Position numbers and translations under genes: made by a program | Assembly (NCBI RefSeq): GCF_011300455.1 | Contig: NZ_CP049869.1 | Coordinates: forward strand, 2,507,501 to 2,571,500 | Origin: Sphingomonas piscis | GTDB lineage: Bacteria > Pseudomonadota > Alphaproteobacteria > Sphingomonadales > Sphingomonadaceae | Direction: 5' to 3' | DNA length: 64,000 bases | Part shown: piece after piece, positions 1-7,698 of the stretch | Layout: every line of letters starts with the position of its first letter | Position numbering within the stretch: the first letter of the stretch is position 1 | Notes under the pieces: generated by a model | What the model was told of the DNA's origin: nothing | Seen by the model: the letters and a program-made list of their open reading frames with translations, nothing else | Databases searched by the model: none

Positions 1-333
1 TATTCGCTGCCGGACGCGGCCCGGCTTGCCTTGCTGCTGTCGGCGCAGAGGGAGTTCACCGTTGCGGCCATCAAGCAAATGCTTAAACGATATGCGGAGA
101 CGCTGTGGGGCGAGCGGCGCTTCTTCCAGCTGTTGAACCGAATGCTGTTTCGCGCCGCAACGCCTGACGAGCGGTACCGGGTCCTTGAGCATTTCTACCG
201 TCTACCCGAGGCAACGATTGGGCGCTTCTACGCTGCGGACCTGACCATGGGCGATAAATTGAGAATTTTGACGGGAACACCGCCTGTGCCGATCGGCCGG
301 GCACTGGGCGCCATGCGGAGGCAGGCGGCGTGA
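1..333 (+). CDS. crtY: Lycopene beta-cyclase CrtY, C-terminal part (cut by window edge)
   Basis: The reading frame is open from the first base, so only about the last 110 residues are visible. They contain the family's C-terminal block FFQLLNRMLFRAA, a DERYRVLEHFYRLPE stretch and DKLRILTGTPPVPIG. CrtY cyclises both ends of lycopene to give beta-carotene. The stop codon overlaps the GTG start of crtI (GTGA), so the two are probably translationally coupled in one carotenoid operon. The FAD-binding N-terminus lies outside the window. Assignment rests on the C-terminal motif and the operon context. Confidence 0.9.
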   Translation, partial: YSLPDAARLALLLSAQREFTVAAIKQMLKRYAETLWGERRFFQLLNRMLFRAATPDERYRVLEHFYRLPEATIGRFYAADLTMGDKLRILTGTPPVPIGRALGAMRRQAA

Positions 334-1805
334 GCAGCGCGGCCGTCATTGGCTCCGGCTTCGGCGGACTAGCGCTCGCCATTCGTCTTCAGTCGGCCGG
401 TGTCCAGACCACGATCCTGGAAGGGCGCGATAAGCCGGGCGGACGCGCCTATTATTGGGAAAAGGACGGGCATGTCTTCGACGCCGGCCCAACCGTCATC
501 ACCGATCCCAATTGCCTCAAGGATTTGTGGGATATCACCGGTGCCGACATGGCAGTGGACGTCGAGCTGTTGCCGGTATCTCCATTCTACCGGCTGTCGT
601 GGCCGGACGGCTCCACCTTCGATTATCTGAACGACGACGAGAAATTATTCGCCCAGATCCGCGAACTGGAGCCGAGTGACGTCGAGGGCTATCGCAAGTT
701 CCTGGCCTATTCGGCTGGAGTGTTCGTCGAGGGTTATGAGCGGCTTGGTGCCGTGCCGTTCCTCGATTTCAAGTCGATGCTTGCCGCCGCCCCCAAGCTG
801 GCGCGCTACCAGGCCTGGCGGTCGGTCTATTCGATCGTGTCGGGCTTTGTGCGTCATGAGAAGCTGCGGCAGGCGCTGAGCTTCCACACCCTGCTGGTCG
901 GCGGCAATCCGATGACGACCAGCGCAATCTACGCCTTGATCCACAAGCTAGAGCGGGACGGCGGAGTCTGGTTTGCACGCGGCGGAACGAACAAGCTGGT
1001 TGCTGGAATGGTTCGCCATTTCGAGCGGCTCGGCGGAACGCTGCGGCTCGACGATCCGGTCGAGGAGATCTCGGTCTCCGGCGGCAAGGCCTCCGCTGTT
1101 CGCACCCGCAGCGGCTGGTCCGGTAGGTTCGATGCCGTTGCGTCGAATGCCGATGTCGTTCGCACCTACGACATGCTGGATCATGCGCGCGGAAAGAAAA
1201 GGGCGAAGGCGCTGCGCCGCAAGAGCTTCTCGCCAAGCCTGTTCGTCGTGCATTTTTCCACGACCGGAACCTGGCCGGACATACCCCACCACAGCATTCT
1301 GTTCGGACCGCGTTACAAGGGATTGCTGAACGATATCTACAAGGGCGACCGGCTGGCGGCAGACCCTTCGCTCTACCTGCATCACCCGACCGCCACCGAT
1401 CCAGGCATGGCCCCTCCGGGCAAGGCGACCTTCTATGCTCTGGCGCCTGTTCCCCATCTCGGCAAGGCGCCGCTTGACTGGGCGGTCGAAGGCCCGGCCT
1501 ATGCCAAGCAGGTAATCGCCATCCTCGAGGAGCGCATGATGCCGGGGCTGAGCGGGCGCATCGATCAGCTGTTCCATTTCGGGCCCCGCGAGTTCGACAG
1601 TGAGCTTCAGTCGCACCTCGGTTCCGCCTTCAGCCTGGAACCGGTGCTCACCCAGAGCGCCTACTTCCGCGTTCACAACCGCGACGACGTCATTCCCAAT
1701 CTCTATTTCGTGGGGGCAGGCACCCATCCGGGCGCCGGCATTCCGGGCGTGGTCGGAAGCGCTAAGGCAACGGCGGGGCTGATGCTGGACGAGCTGGCGC
1801 GGTGA
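330..1805 (+). CDS. crtI: Phytoene desaturase CrtI
   Basis: At 491 residues this matches bacterial CrtI. The N-terminus carries a Rossmann FAD-binding motif (GSGFGGLALA, about residues 8-17) followed by the GGRAYYWEKDG segment. The C-terminus has the family signature GAGTHPGAGIPGV with GSAKATAGLM. The enzyme desaturates phytoene to lycopene at the membrane. The GTG start overlaps the crtY stop, and its own TGA overlaps the GTG of crtB, indicating tight operon coupling. No odd features were seen. Confidence 0.97.
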   Translation: MSSAAVIGSGFGGLALAIRLQSAGVQTTILEGRDKPGGRAYYWEKDGHVFDAGPTVITDPNCLKDLWDITGADMAVDVELLPVSPFYRLSWPDGSTFDYLNDDEKLFAQIRELEPSDVEGYRKFLAYSAGVFVEGYERLGAVPFLDFKSMLAAAPKLARYQAWRSVYSIVSGFVRHEKLRQALSFHTLLVGGNPMTTSAIYALIHKLERDGGVWFARGGTNKLVAGMVRHFERLGGTLRLDDPVEEISVSGGKASAVRTRSGWSGRFDAVASNADVVRTYDMLDHARGKKRAKALRRKSFSPSLFVVHFSTTGTWPDIPHHSILFGPRYKGLLNDIYKGDRLAADPSLYLHHPTATDPGMAPPGKATFYALAPVPHLGKAPLDWAVEGPAYAKQVIAILEERMMPGLSGRIDQLFHFGPREFDSELQSHLGSAFSLEPVLTQSAYFRVHNRDDVIPNLYFVGAGTHPGAGIPGVVGSAKATAGLMLDELAR

Positions 1806-2677
1806 CCCGCGACGAGATCGTTGCTGGAGCGTTCGACGCCATCCAGCGCGGTTCCAAGTCCTTCCGCGCTTCGAGTCGCCTGTTCGACCGCGAAACGCGC
1901 GAGCGTGCCTGGCTGCTCTACAGCTGGTGCCGTCATTGCGACGACCAGTGCGACGGGCAGGTGATGGGGCAAGGCTCGGTGGAGCGCGGCAGTGTGGCGG
2001 ACCTTCGCGACAAGACGGCCCGGGTGGTGCGGGGCGAGTCCGTCGCCGAGCTACCGTTCGAGGCGCTTGCGCTGCTGCTCAGCGAACGGCCGGTCCCGCA
2101 GCGCCTGCTCGACGATCATCTTCAGGGATTCGAGCTCGACGCGGCCGGTTGGCAGCCCAAGACGCACCACGATCTCATCCGCTACTGCTACCATGTGGCT
2201 GGGTCGGTCGGGTGCATGATGGCGATCGTCATGGGTGTGCCGGCAGACGACCAGGCTACGCTGGAGCGCGCCTCCGACCTCGGCATCGCCTTTCAGCTGT
2301 CGAACATCGCCCGCGACGTTCGCGAGGACCATCTCAATGGCCGTTGCTACCTTCCCAGTGACTGGCTCGCCGAATTCGGCATCCCGCAGGCCGAGCTGTT
2401 CGCGCCCGAGCACCGCGCTGGCCTGCTGGCGATGGTCGACCGGCTCGTCGGGCTTGTCGACCTGTACGAGGCCCGGTCGCGATCGGGCGTCAACCGGCTG
2501 CCGTTCCGTTCCCGCCTGGCGGTCCTTGCGGCGGCACGGATTTATGGAGCCATCGGTCGGCGGGTAGGCAGTCTGGGCGAAGCTGCGTGGGACGAGCGGG
2601 TCACGATCGGCCGCGCGCGCAAGCTCGGCTTTCTGGTTCCCAGCCTTGCCGAAGCGGTGGTGCGCCGCCGGCCCTGA
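1802..2677 (+). CDS. crtB: Phytoene synthase CrtB
   Basis: This 291-residue protein belongs to the squalene/phytoene synthase family, which condenses two geranylgeranyl diphosphates to phytoene. The two metal-binding aspartate-rich regions are visible: CRHCDDQCD near residue 44 and NIARDVREDHLNGRCYLP near residue 170. The GTG start overlaps the crtI stop (GTGA), and its TGA shares one base with the next ATG (TGATG). It supplies the first committed step for the whole cluster. Confidence 0.96.
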   Translation: MTRDEIVAGAFDAIQRGSKSFRASSRLFDRETRERAWLLYSWCRHCDDQCDGQVMGQGSVERGSVADLRDKTARVVRGESVAELPFEALALLLSERPVPQRLLDDHLQGFELDAAGWQPKTHHDLIRYCYHVAGSVGCMMAIVMGVPADDQATLERASDLGIAFQLSNIARDVREDHLNGRCYLPSDWLAEFGIPQAELFAPEHRAGLLAMVDRLVGLVDLYEARSRSGVNRLPFRSRLAVLAAARIYGAIGRRVGSLGEAAWDERVTIGRARKLGFLVPSLAEAVVRRRP

Positions 2678-3990
2678 TGGCGTACTTCGGTTTCACCTGT
2701 CCGCCGCTTCCCGGACATATCAACCCGATGACCGTGCTTGCGCGGGAGCTCGCAACGCGTGGTCACCGGGTCACCTTTCTCGGCTTTCCCGACATGCGGC
2801 GAAAGCTATCACCGGACCTCGAGTTCAGAAGCTTTGGAGAGAGCGATTGGCCTGACGGCAGCCTGGAGCCATTCCTCAAGCGATTGGGCAAGCTCGGCGG
2901 CCCGCTAAGCCTGCGCCGTCTGATCCTGGACCTTGCGGACTTTGCCGACACAGTGTGTCGCGACCTTCCGGGCGCGCTGGAGGAACTGAAGCCGGATGCG
3001 CTGATCGTCGACCAGGCAGACGCGGCGGGCAGTCTCGTCGCGCGCGCCATTGGGTTGCCTTACGTCAACGTCGCCAATGCTCTCCCGCTCAACATGGAGC
3101 CTGGAGTGCCGCCGCCTGTGTTGGCATGGCCCTACGATCCCACCCCCAAAGGCATCCGTCGCAATCTTGGCGGGTACCGGGTTGCGCGCTTCATCGAGCG
3201 GCCGATCACGAAGGTCATTCGGCGACACGCGGTCCGTCTCGGTCAGCCGGATGTTCGCTTCGCCGAGGACACATTGTCGGAAGTGGCGCAGCTGACCCAA
3301 TGCGTCCGCGGACTCGATTTTCCAAGAGAGCGGCTGCCCGCGAACTTCCATTACGTCGGCCCGCTGCGCGAACGGGATCAGCCGATGGACCTGGGGCTGC
3401 CAAATGACGGGAAGCCGCTGGTCTTCTGCTCTCTCGGTACGCTGCAGGGCTCGCGCCTGTCGATCTTCCGAGCGGTGGCGAAGGCTGTGCAAAGCTTGGA
3501 CCTCCGTCTGCTGATCGCCCATGGTGGAATGCTGAGCGAACGACAGTCGGCAAGCTTGCCGGGCGATCCGATGGTGCGCAGCTTCGTGCCGCAGCGAGCC
3601 GTTCTGGCCAAAAGCGCGCTGGCAATCACTCATTGCGGCTTCAACACAGTGATGGACGCGCTGAGCTTCGGAGTGCCGATGGTCGGCATGCCCCTAGCCT
3701 TTGAGCAGCCGGCGACCGGGGCGCGGCTGGAACGGGCGGGGGTTGGGGAGGTGCTCTACCGCTGGCGGACGCCGGGTCGAATTCGGGACGCCGTTGCGGC
3801 AGCGCTTGCCGATCCTGCCTACCGCGTCAGCGCGGCGGCCCTTCAGGCGGAAATCGCCTTGGCTGGCGGTGTTCGCCGGGCTGCCGACATCATCGAGAGA
3901 GCGACCGGCGCCGCTCCGCCGGAAGGCGCCACCAGGGGACGTGCGGCGCGAGGTGGTGCTCGTGGTGATAGCCGAAGTGAAAGCAGCTGA
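2677..3990 (+). CDS. crtX: Zeaxanthin glucosyltransferase CrtX-like
   Basis: This 437-residue GT1/MGT-type glycosyltransferase starts at the ATG overlapping the crtB stop. The N-terminal PPLPGHINPM segment (acceptor side) and the C-terminal UDP-sugar signature around FVPQRAVLAKSALAITHCGF, then GVPMVGMPLAFEQP, are clear. In carotenoid operons this family glucosylates hydroxylated carotenoids such as zeaxanthin or astaxanthin. The last roughly 30 residues (after ADIIERATG) are Gly/Arg/Ser-rich and unlike the family; this tail is read through the 3' end of convergent crtW, suggesting the native stop was lost. Substrate is inferred from context. Confidence 0.88.
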   Translation: MAYFGFTCPPLPGHINPMTVLARELATRGHRVTFLGFPDMRRKLSPDLEFRSFGESDWPDGSLEPFLKRLGKLGGPLSLRRLILDLADFADTVCRDLPGALEELKPDALIVDQADAAGSLVARAIGLPYVNVANALPLNMEPGVPPPVLAWPYDPTPKGIRRNLGGYRVARFIERPITKVIRRHAVRLGQPDVRFAEDTLSEVAQLTQCVRGLDFPRERLPANFHYVGPLRERDQPMDLGLPNDGKPLVFCSLGTLQGSRLSIFRAVAKAVQSLDLRLLIAHGGMLSERQSASLPGDPMVRSFVPQRAVLAKSALAITHCGFNTVMDALSFGVPMVGMPLAFEQPATGARLERAGVGEVLYRWRTPGRIRDAVAAALADPAYRVSAAALQAEIALAGGVRRAADIIERATGAAPPEGATRGRAARGGARGDSRSESS

Positions 3991-4612
3991 GCAGCGACGC
4001 CAACCAGCCGAAATCATTGGTGCGGGCGTTGTGGCGATCGGCAAATGGATGCGCCTCCTGCCGATGCGGACGATAGGTGCCGAAATAGAAGAGTTGCAGG
4101 GCGGACAATATGGCGGGCAGGGCCCAAAACAGCAGGATGTTGGCGTAGCTTGCACCCAGCAAGAGGTAGGCAATTGTAAGTGCCGTCAGGAAGGCCATTT
4201 GCTGCCACCCGAAATAATGGCGGAAGAAGGTGACGAACCAAGGCCAGAAGCTGGTCGAGTGGTCGACGCTGAAATCCGGATCCCCTGCCGTCCCCGGCTC
4301 CCGATGATGGGACATATGTTCGGCGATCAGGCGGTCGTACCAGAAGCCCGCGTAGAGCAGCAGTGCCATACGTCCGACCCAGCGGTTTAAAGCGGGGCGC
4401 CCCGGCGCAAGCGAGCCATGCATAGCGTCATGCGCGACGATGAACATGCCAACGTTGAGCCAGCAGATCAGCGCGACGATAAGGGGCGCGGCGACGTAAG
4501 TCCCGCGCGTGAGCGGCAGGAAGAATACTGACCAGATATGAAGCGCGAGCCAGCCGCCGATGATCATACCGGCGAGGCTCAGACCCTTTGCAGCCTGTGC
4601 GGAAACGATCAC
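3890..4612 (-). CDS. crtW: Beta-carotene 4-ketolase CrtW
   Basis: This 240-residue membrane di-iron oxygenase adds 4-keto groups to beta-ionone rings. Histidine clusters are visible: HDAMHG, HMSHHREPG and FGYHHEHHLAPH, plus several hydrophobic helices. The GTG start was chosen because it overlaps the crtZ stop (GTGA) and gives the usual CrtW length; a longer open frame upstream is only crtZ in another frame. With crtZ it would turn beta-carotene into astaxanthin-type pigments. Its 3' end overlaps the end of convergent crtX by 101 bases. Confidence 0.95.
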   Translation of the reverse strand: MIVSAQAAKGLSLAGMIIGGWLALHIWSVFFLPLTRGTYVAAPLIVALICWLNVGMFIVAHDAMHGSLAPGRPALNRWVGRMALLLYAGFWYDRLIAEHMSHHREPGTAGDPDFSVDHSTSFWPWFVTFFRHYFGWQQMAFLTALTIAYLLLGASYANILLFWALPAILSALQLFYFGTYRPHRQEAHPFADRHNARTNDFGWLASLLSCFHFGYHHEHHLAPHVPWWRLPAERRRSLSR

Positions 4613-5076
4613 CGTGACCCTTTGAGGCGCGCCAGCAGGCTTGCCACCGGAGGCGCGTAGAGAAAGCCGAAGGAGACACCACCGTCCCGCTCTCGAACCG
4701 AATGGTGAAGCCGATGCGCCTGAACGAGCCTCTTCCCATAAGCTCCCAGCCGCCGCCTGGGGAACGGAATACGCCGGTGAACCATACCGTCGTGGACCAG
4801 GACGTAAAGCAGGCCGTAAACCACGGTCCCGACGCCTGCCCACCACAGTAACGGCCATCTGTTCCCAGCAATGAACAGGCCCACGCTGATCAAGCTGAAG
4901 ATCATCGCATAGAGGTCGTTCCGCTCGAACCACCCAGTCGACGGCTCATGGTGAGAGCGGTGCCATCCCCAGCCCACGCCGTGCATGACGAAGCGGTGGA
5001 TCAGCGTCGCAAACACCTCCATCGCGATCACCGTGGCGATCACAACACCGGCCGCAACAAACGCATCCAAGCCCAT
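4609..5076 (-). CDS. crtZ: Beta-carotene hydroxylase CrtZ
   Basis: This 155-residue fatty-acid-hydroxylase-family membrane protein hydroxylates beta-ionone rings at C3. The histidine motifs are HRFVMHG, WHRSHHEP, HDGMVH and HRLHH, all spaced as in CrtZ. The ATG before GLDAFVAAGVV gives the usual family length; the open frame continues upstream but without similarity. It is the first gene of a two-gene crtZ-crtW unit on the minus strand, coupled by a GTGA overlap, so its promoter should lie in the gap to the right. Confidence 0.95.
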   Translation of the reverse strand: MGLDAFVAAGVVIATVIAMEVFATLIHRFVMHGVGWGWHRSHHEPSTGWFERNDLYAMIFSLISVGLFIAGNRWPLLWWAGVGTVVYGLLYVLVHDGMVHRRIPFPRRRLGAYGKRLVQAHRLHHSVRERDGGVSFGFLYAPPVASLLARLKGSR

Positions 5077-5487
5077 GAAAAGCCTGTAGCTTGAGGTGTT
5101 TGACCGGTCCAGCGAAGAGCGGTCGACATGGCCGAAAGGATGGACTGCTCGGCTTGGAATCTGACCTCTGAGAAGCTGTAGGATGAGGGCGCGGCGGTAC
5201 GGCTCCTTCGAAATACCTACGCAAATTCCACGCCCCGACCGACCAGCCATCCCATCTTACACTACATGCTCCTGCGGCGCACTGGTGAGGAAGGAACAGG
5301 TCTGCTAGCAGGCACCTTGTCCAAGGTAGGCGTGCGTTGACCGACTTAGCTCTTCGCTTGAGGAATTAGGCAGTCGTGCAAAGCTTCAGCAGCGGAGTTC
5401 AGGCGGAAGCTAAACTTCAGATGAAGCAGCTGGCGATCTGATCGGCCACGCTAAGTTGCCGTCGACCAGGCACAGATGAGAGGAACG
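5077..5487. other. Intergenic gap upstream of crtZ
   Basis: About 410 bases between divergent crtZ and the first accessory methyltransferase gene. No reading frame here looks like a protein. It presumably carries the promoters for both directions, but I could not identify convincing -35/-10 boxes. Base composition begins to drop here, marking the left edge of the accessory block. Confidence 0.5.
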
Positions 5488-6243
5488 ATGTCAGACGACT
5501 ATTGGAACACTGTTGGACCGGCGATCCCGGGGGACGTGGCGGAGCAATACACATCTCATCGGCTGGTTCGTGAAGTGATAGGATCTCGGCGAGCACTCAA
5601 GATCCTAGATTTAGGAGCAGGCGACGGTCGGGCCGTGGACCTGTTCGCGAGTATAAATCAGAACTTGACGTACTATGGAGTGGACATCGAAGTTTCACCC
5701 GAGGTCGCATCGCGTAGCCGGGCTGATGTTCAATTCGAGACCTTCAACGGAACCGACCTGCCTTACGACGCCGAGTTTTTTGACATCATTTTCTCTCATC
5801 AAGTGTTTGAGCACGTCGCAAATCCCTTGAAGTTGCTTATGGACGTGAGGCGAGTACTGAAGCCTAGCGGCTCCTTTGTTGGGTCCGTGTCACAGCTAGA
5901 ACCATATCATTCGTTTAGTCTCTGGAACTTCACGATTTATGGCTTTGGAAAGATCCTGTTGAGTGCCGGCCTTAAACTTGAACAGCTGCGGCCAGGGATC
6001 GATGGACCAACCCTTATAATGCGGTCTGCGAGCAATCGTGATCAGCGATATTCAAAATTCTTCGGCGCGACTTCGCCGCTGAACCAGAGACTCATCCGAA
6101 AGGGTGGAAAGGCTGGGATGTCGACGAAGCAGATCAATCATCGGATGTTGCAATATGCTGGCCACATTTGCTTTGTGGCTACACCGGCAGAAACTAATGA
6201 GGCCGTTGCAGCAAACGTAAGTGGTCCGGAGAGTCCAGTTTGA
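5488..6243 (+). CDS. Class I SAM-dependent methyltransferase (type 11)
   Basis: This 251-residue protein has the SAM-binding motif I ILDLGAGDGRAVD near residue 38 and the post-motif FFDIIFSHQVFEHVANP typical of Methyltransf_11 domains, followed by an RRVLKPSGSF strand. ATG 5488 was preferred because GAGGAA lies just upstream; ATG 5476 in the same frame is possible. The C-terminal half does not match a specific function. It lies in the glycan-type accessory block, so a sugar or lipid acceptor is plausible but unproven. Confidence 0.8.
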   Translation: MSDDYWNTVGPAIPGDVAEQYTSHRLVREVIGSRRALKILDLGAGDGRAVDLFASINQNLTYYGVDIEVSPEVASRSRADVQFETFNGTDLPYDAEFFDIIFSHQVFEHVANPLKLLMDVRRVLKPSGSFVGSVSQLEPYHSFSLWNFTIYGFGKILLSAGLKLEQLRPGIDGPTLIMRSASNRDQRYSKFFGATSPLNQRLIRKGGKAGMSTKQINHRMLQYAGHICFVATPAETNEAVAANVSGPESPV

Positions 6244-6270
6244 AGATCACGACAAAGCTTTAACTTCAAT

Positions 6271-7698
6271 CTACAGTTGACTGCTATCCGGCTGGCTGCA
6301 GCGTGGCAGCAGAGAGGTCGTCGATTTTGGCCCGATGACCGGAGTGACTATAAGTTTGCCTTGCACCGAGCGGACAACAAGTTCCTGCGCCGACTGGTTG
6401 AATTCAATTCGTAGCTGACATCTCTGCTGCCCGAGTCTTAGCCCATCGGCGTACGCCCGAATGCGCATAGCTCCCGCGCGATTTAGCACAGCAGGGCTCA
6501 ACTTCAATTTGTGGGTGAGTCCGTCGCCCATCTCACCCTCTTTGATGATCACAGAATTCAAAATGGCCTTGTCCCGAATATTCGCTTCAAGGGTCAAATT
6601 GATCTCAGCGGCGACCGCATCCTTTAGCTCAGCCTCGCTAAGCTCGATGTTCTGCCATAGGCGAACAAACTTTGGCGCGCCCTGCCATTGGAGCCTAAGC
6701 CCGCCAGATGGGTCGGGATTTACCTTACCATGAACATCCGAATTCATGGCCTTGAAGTCGAGGGACCAACATTCAGAAAGCCCCACACGACTTGGCAGTG
6801 CAGCTTCAGACCTTACGTCAGCAAAGGTCTCGTCATTAACGAGCGGGCGCTCATGCTTGAATGCCTCTGGCGCGTCGGACTTAGCCGGATCGAGGAATCC
6901 GTTTAAGGGCAGTTGTCCAACGAGCTTAAGATCGAAGTTGAAGGTTTGCTGAAAGTATTGGTCCAGATCGGAAATTGCCTTGTTATTTCCGCCGTTTGAA
7001 TTGTAAGTCATGTACAAGCTGGCGTCATAACTCACGCCGTCGAGCGGGGTGCGGTAATCCGTGTTTATCACGAACGTCGGCACGCCGTTCCGTGCCAAAT
7101 TCCATCGCAGCCACAAATCGTCTGCCGTCGGGGCCAAGCGCATCGCCGCATCGATGTCCAGCACGCTCTTTGGGAAGAACGCCGTATCATAAAGGATGCC
7201 ATCTTTCCCCGTGCCAACAATCAACAAGCTTGGATTCTGCACTATAGTGCTGCGCATCCATGTCCGATAAGGCGCAAATTGTTGATCCTCGATTACCATG
7301 CGATGACCTCTGAAGGCGATCGAGCATCCTAAGCTTTGGTGAGCAGCAAGAAGATCTGTCAGCCAATTTCTGGGGTATATCGTGTCATCGTCGGCAGTCA
7401 CGACCAGACGAGACAGACCCCAATTCTCCTCAAGATAGGGTAGAAGCTTCCGATAGGGCCCGGTGTTGCGAGTATACTGCACGCGCAATCGGTCCTCGAA
7501 CTCCTCTCCTAGTAAGATGATCTCTGTCGGAAGCTGTGGGACGCCTTCATCAAGAAGATACGGCTCTCTCGACAGATACAGGTTCACCCGAGAAGCGGCG
7601 TAATCCTGCTCGAGTATAGACCTGAGGGTTAAGCATACACTGTCTAACCGACTGCTGATCGTTGTCAGGCAGATGTCCACAAAGCCGTGGTTTATCAT
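6271..7698 (-). CDS. Glycosyltransferase-like protein with C-terminal extension
   Basis: This 475-residue protein opens with DICLTTISSRLDSVCLTLRS, a GT-A-like first strand and helix. A DDDTIYP segment near residue 104 looks like the metal-binding DxD of GT-A enzymes, and TADDLWLRWN near residue 190 resembles the later acidic motif. Residues from about 300 form a separate part rich in alternating hydrophobic residues, possibly a beta-sandwich. Its ATG shares one base with the stop of the preceding 830-residue gene (TGATG), so the two are co-translated. Donor and acceptor are unknown. Confidence 0.7.
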   Translation of the reverse strand: MINHGFVDICLTTISSRLDSVCLTLRSILEQDYAASRVNLYLSREPYLLDEGVPQLPTEIILLGEEFEDRLRVQYTRNTGPYRKLLPYLEENWGLSRLVVTADDDTIYPRNWLTDLLAAHQSLGCSIAFRGHRMVIEDQQFAPYRTWMRSTIVQNPSLLIVGTGKDGILYDTAFFPKSVLDIDAAMRLAPTADDLWLRWNLARNGVPTFVINTDYRTPLDGVSYDASLYMTYNSNGGNNKAISDLDQYFQQTFNFDLKLVGQLPLNGFLDPAKSDAPEAFKHERPLVNDETFADVRSEAALPSRVGLSECWSLDFKAMNSDVHGKVNPDPSGGLRLQWQGAPKFVRLWQNIELSEAELKDAVAAEINLTLEANIRDKAILNSVIIKEGEMGDGLTHKLKLSPAVLNRAGAMRIRAYADGLRLGQQRCQLRIEFNQSAQELVVRSVQGKLIVTPVIGPKSTTSLLPRCSQPDSSQL

